This document shows, piece by piece, positions 10,447-18,798 of a stretch of DNA of 64,000 nucleotides (position 1 is its first letter; the number at the start of each line of letters is the position of its first letter). A program made the position numbers and the translations under genes. Source of the DNA: Crocinitomicaceae bacterium. GTDB taxonomy: Bacteria > Bacteroidota > Bacteroidia > Flavobacteriales_G > Salibacteraceae. The stretch covers positions 171,519-235,518 of the forward strand of contig PAVO01000017.1 in assembly GCA_002713215.1 (NCBI GenBank), in the 5' to 3' direction. The notes beneath the pieces are model-generated. The model was given only the letters and a program-made list of their open reading frames with translations, was not told where the DNA came from and ran no database searches.

Positions 10447-10889
10447 TCTGATTCGTTTTCTAAAAAAATTTTCATATTGTTTAACCACTTTTGAACCTGC
10501 TTCTTAAACATACCTGGGAAAAGCGTTGCCATTAGTTTGGGCATGAATCCTACAAATTTGGTGTATTCTACTTCTGCTTTGTACAAAGTCTCCGTAGGTG
10601 AAATTTCGATGAAAGTACTCAACATGGTGTTGGTCATGTGTTTGTGAACATACTCACCGCTAAAGCTGTCAGGTAGCTTATTGGAAAGAATGGTTTCTGT
10701 TAGCTCCATTTCCCCCTTTCCAAATTTGAAGTAAATATTAGCTGTTGAACCTGCCTGTTCTGGTTCTCCGCTCAAGGGTTCTTTACGTAAAAACCCTTCC
10801 TGCCATTTATCCAGATTTTCAGGGTTTTTGAACGCGTTAGCAACTTCTGACCTTGGTCTGCTAATGGTAATTTCACAGGTAAATTTCAT
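10443..10889 (-). CDS. SRPBCC (START/Bet v1-like) family protein
   Basis: 148 residues starting MKFTCEITISRPRSEVANAF, which begins the first beta-strand of an SRPBCC fold directly; NPENLDKWQEGF follows, typical of polyketide cyclase/AHSA1-like proteins. An upstream in-frame start at 10946 is less likely because that stretch runs through the terminator hairpin of the preceding gene. The hydrophobic ligand is unknown. It is the first of three genes joined by ATGA overlaps (SRPBCC, DUF1801/OmdA, GNAT). Confidence 0.8.
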   Translation of the reverse strand: MKFTCEITISRPRSEVANAFKNPENLDKWQEGFLRKEPLSGEPEQAGSTANIYFKFGKGEMELTETILSNKLPDSFSGEYVHKHMTNTMLSTFIEISPTETLYKAEVEYTKFVGFMPKLMATLFPGMFKKQVQKWLNNMKIFLENESE

Positions 10890-10922
10890 ATCCGAAAAAT
10901 ATAAAATATCACCGGTTATGCA

Positions 10923-10960
10923 TAAAAAAAAGTCGGTGCTGCGCACTGCACCGACTTTTA
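10923..10960 (-). terminator. Rho-independent terminator
   Basis: A 12-bp perfect stem (10928-10939 pairing with 10948-10959, core AGTCGGTGC/GCACCGACT) with an 8-nt loop is followed on the minus strand by an uninterrupted run of eight to nine T. It ends the transcript of the double-Kazal lipoprotein gene and separates it from the SRPBCC operon. Confidence 0.85.
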
Positions 10961-10986
10961 AAATAGGAAAGTATGAATTAACCTAT

Positions 10987-11775
10987 CTATCGAAGATCTG
11001 GTTTTTTGCAATCCTTTACCTTAATGCAGTATTCAATGGTACTGTGTAAGGTGGTAGCTCCCTTCTTATGTTTACATCGTTGGTTATAACAACCTCCGGA
11101 CAGGATTCCATTTCCCCCATTGCCACCTGTTTTAAGGGTGCAAATGGGGTTCAAATGATATTGGGTGATATAAATTTCTAAAATGTATTTGCCGGATTGA
11201 GATGGGCAAACCGTAGTAAACATACAATCTGTACAACTCAACGATCCGTTAGTCGATTTCCATTTATAGGAATAGGTGGGACTTGGATAGACCATCATAG
11301 TTACCATTTTTGGAGCCTTAAGAACTACACAACTGTCCTTGCAAACTTCCATTTTTATACAATCCTTCGGCTTAGTGTTATCGCACTTTCCTTTAGACCA
11401 TTTAAGAACTCCATTTCTTTTTGCCTGGCACTCATTGCTGTAGGTGATACCATTACAACCACAAACAAAGTCAATGTTTTCAGGGCACAATAAGGTTAAA
11501 TCGATTTTTGATGAATCGATACACCCGTCTCCACCGGTTTGAGTAGTCTTACAAGGTCCGGAAGTCCAGGTTTTAACTCCTCCATAGTTTTCCGCGAAAC
11601 ACGCATTGTCGTAGGTTTTATTATCACATCCGCAAACGGGATCGTAAATTTCCAGGCAACCTATTTTAGTATTTATCTTGTTTTTATCAATACATGGATT
11701 GTGTGGATCTTCTTTTCGGCAACCAAATAATACTGCTATAACACAGAGTGATGTAAGAAATGCTATTTTCTTCAT
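10987..11775 (-). CDS. Lipoprotein with two Kazal-type inhibitor domains
   Basis: 262 residues. The lipoprotein signal ends in a lipobox with Cys19 (VLFGC-RKED). Two Kazal-like serine-protease-inhibitor domains follow, at about 28-75 and 85-131. Each has the six-cysteine pattern and the signature IYDPVCGCDNKTYDNACFAE (first) or VCGCNGITYSNECQA (second), ending in WTSGPC and WSKGKC. The C-terminal half is also cysteine-rich (CKDSC, CTDC, CPSQSGKY) and unassigned. Kazal domains bind and block extracellular serine proteases, so a surface-anchored inhibitor protecting the cell from its own or foreign proteases is plausible, though unproven. The next gene, a T9SS cargo, starts 11 bases upstream, so the two probably share a transcript. 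Confidence 0.85.
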   Translation of the reverse strand: MKKIAFLTSLCVIAVLFGCRKEDPHNPCIDKNKINTKIGCLEIYDPVCGCDNKTYDNACFAENYGGVKTWTSGPCKTTQTGGDGCIDSSKIDLTLLCPENIDFVCGCNGITYSNECQAKRNGVLKWSKGKCDNTKPKDCIKMEVCKDSCVVLKAPKMVTMMVYPSPTYSYKWKSTNGSLSCTDCMFTTVCPSQSGKYILEIYITQYHLNPICTLKTGGNGGNGILSGGCYNQRCKHKKGATTLHSTIEYCIKVKDCKKPDLR

Positions 11776-11786
11776 AATCTTTTTGT

Positions 11787-12596
11787 TTAGTGTTTGTAAA
11801 TTAATTGTTTAGTGATTTGATTCTTGATGTCGGTTGATTGTAAAACGTAGATTCCACTTGGGAGGTAGCTTACGTTAAGCACAGGATCTTCCGTGTCGAA
11901 TTCAGTATCCAACAGGGTTGTCCCATTGAGGTTGATTAGTTGTATCCGTGTAAGATTGGAGCCATTATTAAAGTAAATAGCATCCTTACAAGGATTGGGA
12001 TAAACGATCAGTGCCTTGTCTATTTGGTGGGCGATACCAGTAGTCGAATTTGCGTCGTAAGTGAGTTTCCCGGCATTGGGCAGGTTGTCATAGAGGTAGC
12101 CATCAAAAGAACCGGAGCCTGCCACCACATCAAATTTTGCATCTTGATCCAAATCACTTAACCGAATTCTGATTACTACCGAAAAGCTATCTGGCCTCAA
12201 CAGAACAATATTTTGATTCGTTTTCTTACCGGATGTATCGTATAAAACGGCATGAGTAGGAGGGAAGTACTTGTTGTTTAAAAGATCCAGTTTTAGATCG
12301 TATTTCAAGTCGTTGTTGTTGGCTTTGTTCACCAACCCCCAACTCTTGCCGTCTGTATTAACTTGGTTGGTATCAAAAATTAAGGCTAAGCCCCAGTCTC
12401 CAGCAATGCTATCGTGTGCATCAACTAAGATCCAAATAGAGTCTGCAGTTTGGTCAATCGCCATGCTTACGGATTTAATGTCAACTCCTGCAGACCCTAT
12501 ATTATCTCCCTTTGGATCATTTCCTAACTCCTTGTATTTTTGAGCATACCCCAATATTGAAATGGACAGCAGTATAATCGTAATTTTTGTTTTCAT
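11787..12596 (-). CDS. Secreted protein with T9SS sorting domain
   Basis: 269 residues with a signal peptide (MKTKITIILLSISILGYAQ). Residues about 20-185 form a beta-rich domain (DIKSVSMAIDQTADSIWILV, DWGLALIFDTNQ, FDVVAGSGSFDGYLYD) reminiscent of the carbohydrate-binding-like beta-sandwiches seen before sorting domains, but I cannot name the family. The C-terminal ~70 residues (KALIVYPNPCKDAIYF ... YLPSGIYVLQST) are a clear T9SS type A sorting domain with the usual YPNP start. It is likely cleaved and attached or released at the surface. It lies directly upstream of the Kazal lipoprotein gene. Confidence 0.8.
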   Translation of the reverse strand: MKTKITIILLSISILGYAQKYKELGNDPKGDNIGSAGVDIKSVSMAIDQTADSIWILVDAHDSIAGDWGLALIFDTNQVNTDGKSWGLVNKANNNDLKYDLKLDLLNNKYFPPTHAVLYDTSGKKTNQNIVLLRPDSFSVVIRIRLSDLDQDAKFDVVAGSGSFDGYLYDNLPNAGKLTYDANSTTGIAHQIDKALIVYPNPCKDAIYFNNGSNLTRIQLINLNGTTLLDTEFDTEDPVLNVSYLPSGIYVLQSTDIKNQITKQLIYKH

Positions 12597-12705
12597 AAAT
12601 TATTGTTTACTCTATAGACACAGGGCTTCGTGCAAATGATGCATGACGAATTAAATAATGTATAAGTGGTAAATGGCAGGTTTAAATGATGGTTAGTTCA
12701 GATGA

Positions 12706-14235
12706 TTAGAATGAATATTCTATTCCACCCTGAATACCAAATGCGTTGATGCCACCGCCGGAATCATTGTCCTGATTGAGATTGACTTTCATTTGAGGGG
12801 ACAATACCATAGACCAGTTATGAAAGGGACTGTAAATGATTCCAGCCCCTAAAAGTCCATTCCATTGTTTAAAAGATGGCCTAGTGGTTTGCGCATTCGA
12901 ACTTCGGTTTTGTTGTGAAATTGCCGTGCTTTCAAGTTTTAGTTTGCTCCCTATAAAAGTTGAAAACCCTCCTGTAATATGAAGCTTAAGGTTCCCGTTT
13001 CCGAGCTTATATCTTAGGAGTAACGGAATTTCATAATACGAATAGTTGAATTTGGTTTGAATGGTATCGTAGTATTTCATATTTTCATAGATCGTAACTT
13101 CCTCGTAGCTAACCGTAGTTTCGGTTCTGGTAATAACCCGGTCCGTTGGCTCATTCGTAGAAATGTTTTTTGGATCAATATTGCCTGAAAAAGGGGTAGT
13201 GGTAATTGACCCTCCCGTATTAATGATGATCTTTTCGAGGTCCTTTGGTGTATTTAAACCTCCATTGTTCGATTGTTTGACAATTTCCTGAACCGTTTCT
13301 TTGGTTATAATTTCCTTAGTATAGGTAGATTTTATTTCATAGGTATTTTCCAAATACAAATCGGCATTCCCACTCCAATTGGAATATTGGGCTCCCACCA
13401 TTAGGTCCAGTTTACTTGTTGCTGAATAGCCAACTATTACACCATATTGATGGGAATAGGAGTACTCCATGTCGTAACCCACAACGGTTTGGTCCAATAG
13501 ATTATCCTGCAGAATGGTAGATTTCATTGGTATGTCAGCAGGGGATACTAATTGCTTGTTGGTAAAAATTGGACTGTATGTTAACCCGATTATGAATCGA
13601 TTTGCTTTGGCAAATGATGGGTTTACCCAATCAAAATCCTGATCCAGGTTTAAAGGTTTGTTAAGATTCTGAGCAGAATAATTGATCCTGTTTGTTTTCA
13701 TAACAGATAGGTTGGCAACCTCTTGAGTTGATGAGGCCTCTTCGTCGTTGGTCTGTGTTAAGGCTAATGCGGAAGGTTTTAATTCAATAGGATTGATGAG
13801 CTTTTTTTGTTGAGCACTTTGCTGAGCAGTAGGTTGTTGCCCCTTATTTTCATCATTCTTATGGCTTTCCTTGGTGGATGCCAAGGTTACCTGCTCGGGT
13901 TTTGTTAGTTGAATGTCCTCGTTTTGGTTCTGTTCTGAAACAGGAACCTCATTCAGTTCGTTGGTTTTTTGGTTATTGGAAGAAGATGAGGTGTTTAATT
14001 GCTGAACTGTTGCAGTAGTGTTTGGATTATTGGTTTTATGTTGGTAGTTGAAGACGGATAAACTGATTGCGGATAACCCGATTAAAGTAAATGCAATTAT
14101 GGCTATGAACCGGGTACGTTGCTTTCTTTTTAACGCACCATCAATTTTCCCCCAAATCTCTGGTGGTGGAACACTCTCGTAGTTTTCGAGCGTTTCTTTA
14201 AAAATAATATCGCTTGGATTATCCTCTATATTCAT
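12706..14235 (-). CDS. Anti-sigma-like membrane protein with beta-barrel C-terminus
   Basis: 509 residues. The N-terminal cytoplasmic segment (1-40) has the motif VPPPEIWGKIDGALKRK (P...W..I...L), common in Bacteroidota proteins encoded after ECF sigma factors. One transmembrane helix follows (about 43-64), then a Gln/Asn/Ser/Thr-rich linker (about 65-190), then a C-terminal region (about 210-509) with alternating beta-strands and an aromatic end (GIEYSF) typical of outer-membrane beta-barrel proteins of the PF13568 type. It overlaps the sigma gene by 17 bases. I infer that it senses envelope state and holds the sigma factor. An inner-membrane helix plus an outer-membrane barrel in one chain would need the linker to span the periplasm. 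Confidence 0.75.
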   Translation of the reverse strand: MNIEDNPSDIIFKETLENYESVPPPEIWGKIDGALKRKQRTRFIAIIAFTLIGLSAISLSVFNYQHKTNNPNTTATVQQLNTSSSSNNQKTNELNEVPVSEQNQNEDIQLTKPEQVTLASTKESHKNDENKGQQPTAQQSAQQKKLINPIELKPSALALTQTNDEEASSTQEVANLSVMKTNRINYSAQNLNKPLNLDQDFDWVNPSFAKANRFIIGLTYSPIFTNKQLVSPADIPMKSTILQDNLLDQTVVGYDMEYSYSHQYGVIVGYSATSKLDLMVGAQYSNWSGNADLYLENTYEIKSTYTKEIITKETVQEIVKQSNNGGLNTPKDLEKIIINTGGSITTTPFSGNIDPKNISTNEPTDRVITRTETTVSYEEVTIYENMKYYDTIQTKFNYSYYEIPLLLRYKLGNGNLKLHITGGFSTFIGSKLKLESTAISQQNRSSNAQTTRPSFKQWNGLLGAGIIYSPFHNWSMVLSPQMKVNLNQDNDSGGGINAFGIQGGIEYSF

Positions 14236-14785
14236 TTCTTACCAAGTCTATATTTTGTTTCTTTATTTTCTTCTGTAGCACCGTCCTGGCCCTGGTTAGT
14301 TGCGACCGGGAAGTTGCCTCACTTATATTGAGCTTTTGGCCAATTTCCTTGTGTGAGTATCCATCCATAACATACAAGTTAAACACGGTTCTAAAGCCAT
14401 CCGGTAAATCATTAATCATACACAAAAGCTCATTGTACTCACAGGGAACCTCTACATGAAAGACCTCAGAGTCACACGGTGTTTCAACAAAGTCCAGCTT
14501 CAATCCGTTTCTTTTTTCAATAAACCTTAACGAAGTATTTATGAATATTCTTTTCATCCATGCCTCAACGGTTGACTTATCCCTCAATGAACGAATGTTT
14601 TTAAAAACCCGAATAAAGCCTTCCTGCAGCACATCGTTTGCATCTTCTTTGCATTTCGCATAGCGCAGGCATATACTATACATCTTAGGTGAAAACCTGT
14701 TGTACAGTGCCTTTTGCGACCGGGAATTGTTTTTACAACAACCCGTCACTATATTTTCAAGGTTTTGAGTTTTAATTAGTCGCAC
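14219..14785 (-). CDS. ECF-type RNA polymerase sigma factor
   Basis: 188 residues with both sigma domains. Region 2 (about 25-90) includes SICLRYAKCKEDANDVLQEG and FIRVFKNI. Region 4 (about 125-175) includes LPDGFRTVFNLYVMDGYSHK, EIGQKLNISEATSRSQL and TRARTVLQKK, a helix-turn-helix. It directs RNA polymerase to a small regulon, presumably including its own operon. The beta-barrel partner gene overlaps its 3' end by 17 bases, so the pair forms a sigma/anti-sigma-like unit. The region upstream (14786-15045) is shared with divergent egtB; I see no clear promoter box there. Confidence 0.9.
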   Translation of the reverse strand: MRLIKTQNLENIVTGCCKNNSRSQKALYNRFSPKMYSICLRYAKCKEDANDVLQEGFIRVFKNIRSLRDKSTVEAWMKRIFINTSLRFIEKRNGLKLDFVETPCDSEVFHVEVPCEYNELLCMINDLPDGFRTVFNLYVMDGYSHKEIGQKLNISEATSRSQLTRARTVLQKKIKKQNIDLVRNEYRG

Positions 14786-15045
14786 TATGAGCTCTATTTC
14801 ATTAGATACCAGAAAAGCGAAAAACGATGCATGACCACAAAGAATTTAATTTCTTACTTAATTTACACGATGAAAATTAGGAGCGTTGGATAATCGCTAT
14901 TGAACGGTAAATTCCAAATGTGATAAAATCTAAAATTTGGAAGGTTTAAATCTTATTTGTAAAACCCCTTACACAAAGGAGATTCTTCGTTTTGTTTCAG
15001 TCTATTCATTTGTGCTTGTGTAATTTTGAGATTACAATTGAGCTA

Positions 15046-16191
15046 ATGGATTTCAACTCATACAAAATCATTAGAGACTATACGGAAAGCCTCTGTGAAT
15101 CCCTGGAAACTGAAGACTACGTGGTGCAGCCAGCTTTATTTGCAAGTCCTACTAAGTGGCATTTGGCACATACTACCTGGTTTTTTGAAGAGTTGATTCT
15201 AAAGCAATACAACACTGGGTACCAGGAATTCAACCCCAAGTTCAACTTTCTGTTCAATAGTTATTACAACAACGTAGGTGATCGAACTTTTAGGGGCGAT
15301 CGGGGAAACATGACCCGACCTACGGTTGAAGAAGTATATGAATATCGAAATCATGTAAATGAAGGGATTAATACTCTGTTTAAGAGTCAACCGTCATCCA
15401 AAGTACTGGAGCTTCTTGAATTGGGCTTAAATCACGAACAGCAACATCAAGAGCTGCTGTTAACAGATATAAAATTTGTGTTGGGGAACAATCCTATTTT
15501 TCCAGTATTCAATAAGGATGTAAACCTTGTCAATCAGTATAATAGATCCGATGGGTTTATTCGGGTCGACGAAGGGGTTTATTCAGTAGGTCATTCCGGT
15601 GTGGGGTTTTATTACGACAATGAATTGAACTCGCATCAGGTATATGTCAGCGAATTTGAATTATCAGCTAAGTTAGTAACCAATAGAGAGTATATCGAGT
15701 TTGTCTCTTCAGGTGGTTATCAGGATTTTAACCTGTGGCTGGATGAGGGTTGGGCCTGGGTTCAGGAAGAGGGGGTTGATTCTCCTCTGTATTGGTATAA
15801 CGAAAACGGCGTTTGGTGGAACTATACTTTCCATGGTTATGAGAAGGTAGATCCCAATGCCATTCTGTGTCATATCAGTTATTACGAAGCGACCGCCTTT
15901 GCTGCATGGAAGAGGATGAGATTGCCTACTGAATTTGAGTGGGAAATTGCCGCTGACAAACTCGATTGGGGGCAACGATGGGAGTGGACCAATAGTGCTT
16001 ATCTGCCTTATCCAGGGTTTGAGATCGCCGAAGGCGCAGTAGGGGAGTATAATGGCAAGTTTATGGCTAACCAAATGGTACTACGCGGCGGGTCAACTGC
16101 TACTTCTAAAGGTCATAGCAGAAAGACGTACCGCAATTTTTTTCATCCTCATTATCAATGGCAATTCTCAGGAATCCGTTTAGCTAAATAA
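15046..16191 (+). CDS. egtB: Ergothioneine biosynthesis protein EgtB (sulfoxide synthase)
   Basis: 381 residues from the ATG at 15046; the upstream extension from 14992 is not family-like. EgtB is a non-heme iron enzyme joining a sulfur donor to N-alpha-trimethylhistidine using O2. The N-terminal DinB-like part carries the iron ligands: H42 (KWHLAHTTWFFEE) and H130/H134 (GLNHEQQHQELLLTD). The C-terminal part (about 180-381) is a formylglycine-generating-enzyme/C-type-lectin fold (LPTEFEWEIAA, VLRGGSTAT, YRNFFHPHYQWQFSGIRL). A Tyr73-Tyr74 pair in FNSYYNNVGDR, 31 residues after H42, resembles the paired tyrosines that I recall from cysteine-using type II EgtB; that substrate choice is inference. 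egtD follows after one base. Confidence 0.92.
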   Translation: MDFNSYKIIRDYTESLCESLETEDYVVQPALFASPTKWHLAHTTWFFEELILKQYNTGYQEFNPKFNFLFNSYYNNVGDRTFRGDRGNMTRPTVEEVYEYRNHVNEGINTLFKSQPSSKVLELLELGLNHEQQHQELLLTDIKFVLGNNPIFPVFNKDVNLVNQYNRSDGFIRVDEGVYSVGHSGVGFYYDNELNSHQVYVSEFELSAKLVTNREYIEFVSSGGYQDFNLWLDEGWAWVQEEGVDSPLYWYNENGVWWNYTFHGYEKVDPNAILCHISYYEATAFAAWKRMRLPTEFEWEIAADKLDWGQRWEWTNSAYLPYPGFEIAEGAVGEYNGKFMANQMVLRGGSTATSKGHSRKTYRNFFHPHYQWQFSGIRLAK

Positions 16192-16192
16192 C

Positions 16193-17140
16193 ATGGAGAG
16201 TAATTTTAAAAAGGACGTGTGTGAAGGGCTTTCCAAGGAGAATAAGACCCTTTCGTCCATGTACTTTTATGATGATGAAGGAAGTCGGATTTTCCAGGAA
16301 ATCATGGCTATGCCAGAGTATTATCTGACCAATTGTGAATATGAAATACTCTCGGAGCAGGGGAAGGCAATAGGTGAGAACCTGAGCTATACTCAACCTT
16401 TTCGGCTTATTGAATTGGGAGCGGGAGATGGAACCAAGACATTTGAATTAATTAGAAACTTTCAGGAAAACGGATATGAGTTTGAATACTTACCCGTGGA
16501 TGTGTCCCGGGGGGCATTGGATTCACTGGAAGAGAAAATAAAAAGCTCAAACCTGGAAGTGAAATACCAATTGATGCAAGGCGATTACTTTGAGGTGCTG
16601 AATGCATTGCCTCAGGATAAGCCTGCGTTGTATTTGTTCCTCGGAGCAAATATTGGTAACTATAATCCAGCCGAAGCGCTTGACCTGGTTCAGCGGATCG
16701 GATCTAATATGAGGTCAGGCGATCATTTGATGATCGGGTTTGATTTGAAGAAAGATTCTTCCATAGTGCATAAGGCCTATGATGACCCACATGGAATTAC
16801 CAAACGATTCAATATGAACCTGCTGACCAGAATGAACCGCGAACTAGGATTGAACTTTGATTTAAACCAGTTTGATTTTGTATGCAACTACAATCCGGAT
16901 AACGGTGAAATCAGGAGTTATTTAAAATCGCTTTCTGATCAATCTGTGGGGGTTAATGGCTCGGCTTTTTACTTTAAGAAGGGCGAGTTAATCAATACCG
17001 AACTTTCTAAAAAATACGACCTGGAAGAAATCGAATTACTAGCTGGAAATTCCGGCTTCAATGTTAAAAGTAATTATTTAGATAAAAATAATTATTTCAC
17101 TGATTCATTGTGGGTTAAAAAGCAAGGTCAGTTAAAATAA
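16193..17140 (+). CDS. egtD: L-histidine N-alpha-methyltransferase EgtD
   Basis: 315 residues, the usual length of EgtD. It trimethylates histidine with S-adenosylmethionine to make hercynine, the substrate of EgtB. Visible features are PEYYLTNCEYEIL (about 41-53, N-terminal binding motif), SAM motif I LIELGAGDGTKT (72-83), and LGANIGNY with the following helix, typical of the DUF2260/EgtD family. The start codon lies one base after the egtB stop, so the two are translated together. No egtA, egtC or egtE homologue is adjacent, so the sulfur donor step and C-S lyase must be encoded elsewhere or be of a different kind. Confidence 0.92.
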   Translation: MESNFKKDVCEGLSKENKTLSSMYFYDDEGSRIFQEIMAMPEYYLTNCEYEILSEQGKAIGENLSYTQPFRLIELGAGDGTKTFELIRNFQENGYEFEYLPVDVSRGALDSLEEKIKSSNLEVKYQLMQGDYFEVLNALPQDKPALYLFLGANIGNYNPAEALDLVQRIGSNMRSGDHLMIGFDLKKDSSIVHKAYDDPHGITKRFNMNLLTRMNRELGLNFDLNQFDFVCNYNPDNGEIRSYLKSLSDQSVGVNGSAFYFKKGELINTELSKKYDLEEIELLAGNSGFNVKSNYLDKNNYFTDSLWVKKQGQLK

Positions 17141-17169
17141 CTAACCTTACTCTTACTTGTATTTTTCTA

Positions 17170-17532
17170 CTAAACTGGTTCCGAACACAGCGTTAAACAA
17201 TCCATATTGAATGCCACATATCCTTTTATCTTCTTGGAACGTGGAAGAGGTTCTTCATAACTCCAGGCAAAATAATTATCAGAAGGTCCGTTCGCTAAAT
17301 TCCAGTAGCTTGCAGCTCCTTTAATCGGACAGCTACTTGACCTGGAACTGTCTGGAAGTAATTCCATTTTAAGGTCTTCTTTGGGGAAGTAAAAAACCGG
17401 GTTGTAAACTGATACCCCAACTTCCTTTAGGATAATTGCATTGCTGCTTTCCAGTAAAGTTTCACCATTGTATTTGAGCGTAATTTTTCGATTGTATTTG
17501 TCTGCTACTGCGTAATGCCTGCTATCTGCCAT
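17170..17532 (-). CDS. DUF427 domain protein
   Basis: 120 residues from the ATG at 17530-17532 (MADSRHYAVADKYNRKITLK); an upstream in-frame start would add a non-conserved 24-residue tail. The sequence has the DUF427 pattern: NPVFYFPKEDLKMELL, then CPIKGAASYWNLA and NYFAWSYEEPLP, ending with a strand (IKGYVAFNMDCL). DUF427 is a small single-domain family of unknown activity. It converges with egtD with a 29-base gap. Confidence 0.8.
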   Translation of the reverse strand: MADSRHYAVADKYNRKITLKYNGETLLESSNAIILKEVGVSVYNPVFYFPKEDLKMELLPDSSRSSSCPIKGAASYWNLANGPSDNYFAWSYEEPLPRSKKIKGYVAFNMDCLTLCSEPV

Positions 17533-17695
17533 GATTTTCAATTTTCTCCGGCCAAAATTAACTCCGGTGTATTTGATAATGTGTATTTCAGGGGACAAGT
17601 GCATGTAGGGACTGGAAAATTATCGCGGTGTAATAAATTCATATTATTGTGCACTTAAAATCTTATTATGAAACCTATACATTGAGGGGGATCGG

Positions 17696-18781
17696 TTGCT
17701 GTACGCACTTGATGCTTATTATGTTGAAGATCAGTACGTATTGGTACTTCAAATATGGGATAAGTCGGTCTCAATTTACACTTTCGATAATACGGGCCTG
17801 GTGAGTAAAAAGGAGAAAATCACAAGTAATTTTTATGCTCAATTTGCCGGTGTTCATGATAGAAAGTTGCTATACTATGATAAGCTAAGAAACAGTAAAA
17901 AAGCAATATTCAATTCGATTGATATTAACGACAATAGTAAGGTAGCAGCTAGTTTTACTCTTGATTTTCCATTGCCACCGCAGTATTACAAATTTATTGG
18001 CGGCTATAATGGAAGTGCTTATTTAGCAACTGACTTTAAATCCAAAGGAGCAGCTTTAACGGATCAGATAGGTATGATATCCATAAACGCTATAGAAAAG
18101 AGTCTTAGTGAGGTAAACCTGGTTTTACCTGTTAGAGAGGAGATGGGTGTCATTGGAATAGGGTATTATCCTACTGATTTTACTTATATGCTGACACCAA
18201 GCTTCCTTAACACCAATGCCTTCGAATTTATGAGTACTTCTCAATGTGTTCAGTTTGAAGTGGCTGACCCAAAAGTGTTTATATGGGCAGATTTTAATGA
18301 TGAAACAGGAGAGATTATCGTTCTGGTAAACTATGCCGAAGGCAAGACTAAAATCTGTAAGGATAGAGTGGTAAAAGGTTTTATGTTGGTTAAATACTCT
18401 GCCCATGGAACTAAACTCATTGAGAAGTTCATTGAGCTAGGTTTGGATCAAAATAACAAGGAGGCCCATTTTAATATGGTGAAGGTGTCTAAGCTTGAAG
18501 GGCAGTTCACGGTGTTGCACAAAACGAAGAATAATGTGTCCATTAAGCTGTTTAACGATAACCTGGAGAAAGTAGGTGAACAGCTATATGACAAGGCTAG
18601 CGGCAAGGGAGTGGTGTCCGATGAAATTCAGGAGTTTGATTCCAAATTTAATTTTGACTTTTTGCTTGAGAATTTTGAAGAGAACTCAACTCCGAATGTT
18701 GAGTTAATTTATTCATTTACAAACAATAACATACGATTCTTTCAAACTGAAAGTACACTAAACGTGGAACTTATTAAATAA
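17696..18781 (+). CDS. Hypothetical protein, start uncertain
   Basis: 361 residues if read from the TTG at 17696, which is preceded by a purine-rich GAGGGGG. There is no in-frame ATG nearby; the frame is open back to 17672. An out-of-frame ATG at 17668 reaches a stop after five codons. No signal peptide or membrane segment is visible. The sequence alternates short strands and turns (QYVLVLQIWDKSVSIYTFDN, NGSAYLATDFKSKG), suggesting a beta-propeller-like protein, but I recognise no family. It could be a gene that lost its 5' end or one that really uses TTG. It converges with queD with a 17-base gap. Confidence 0.55.
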   Translation: MLYALDAYYVEDQYVLVLQIWDKSVSIYTFDNTGLVSKKEKITSNFYAQFAGVHDRKLLYYDKLRNSKKAIFNSIDINDNSKVAASFTLDFPLPPQYYKFIGGYNGSAYLATDFKSKGAALTDQIGMISINAIEKSLSEVNLVLPVREEMGVIGIGYYPTDFTYMLTPSFLNTNAFEFMSTSQCVQFEVADPKVFIWADFNDETGEIIVLVNYAEGKTKICKDRVVKGFMLVKYSAHGTKLIEKFIELGLDQNNKEAHFNMVKVSKLEGQFTVLHKTKNNVSIKLFNDNLEKVGEQLYDKASGKGVVSDEIQEFDSKFNFDFLLENFEENSTPNVELIYSFTNNNIRFFQTESTLNVELIK

Positions 18782-18798
18782 GTTAGCGATAGATGTTA

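Noticed and set aside
15709..16074. Minus-strand frame of 121 codons inside egtB
   Set aside because: It lies entirely opposite the conserved C-terminal domain of EgtB; composition is that of an antisense shadow.
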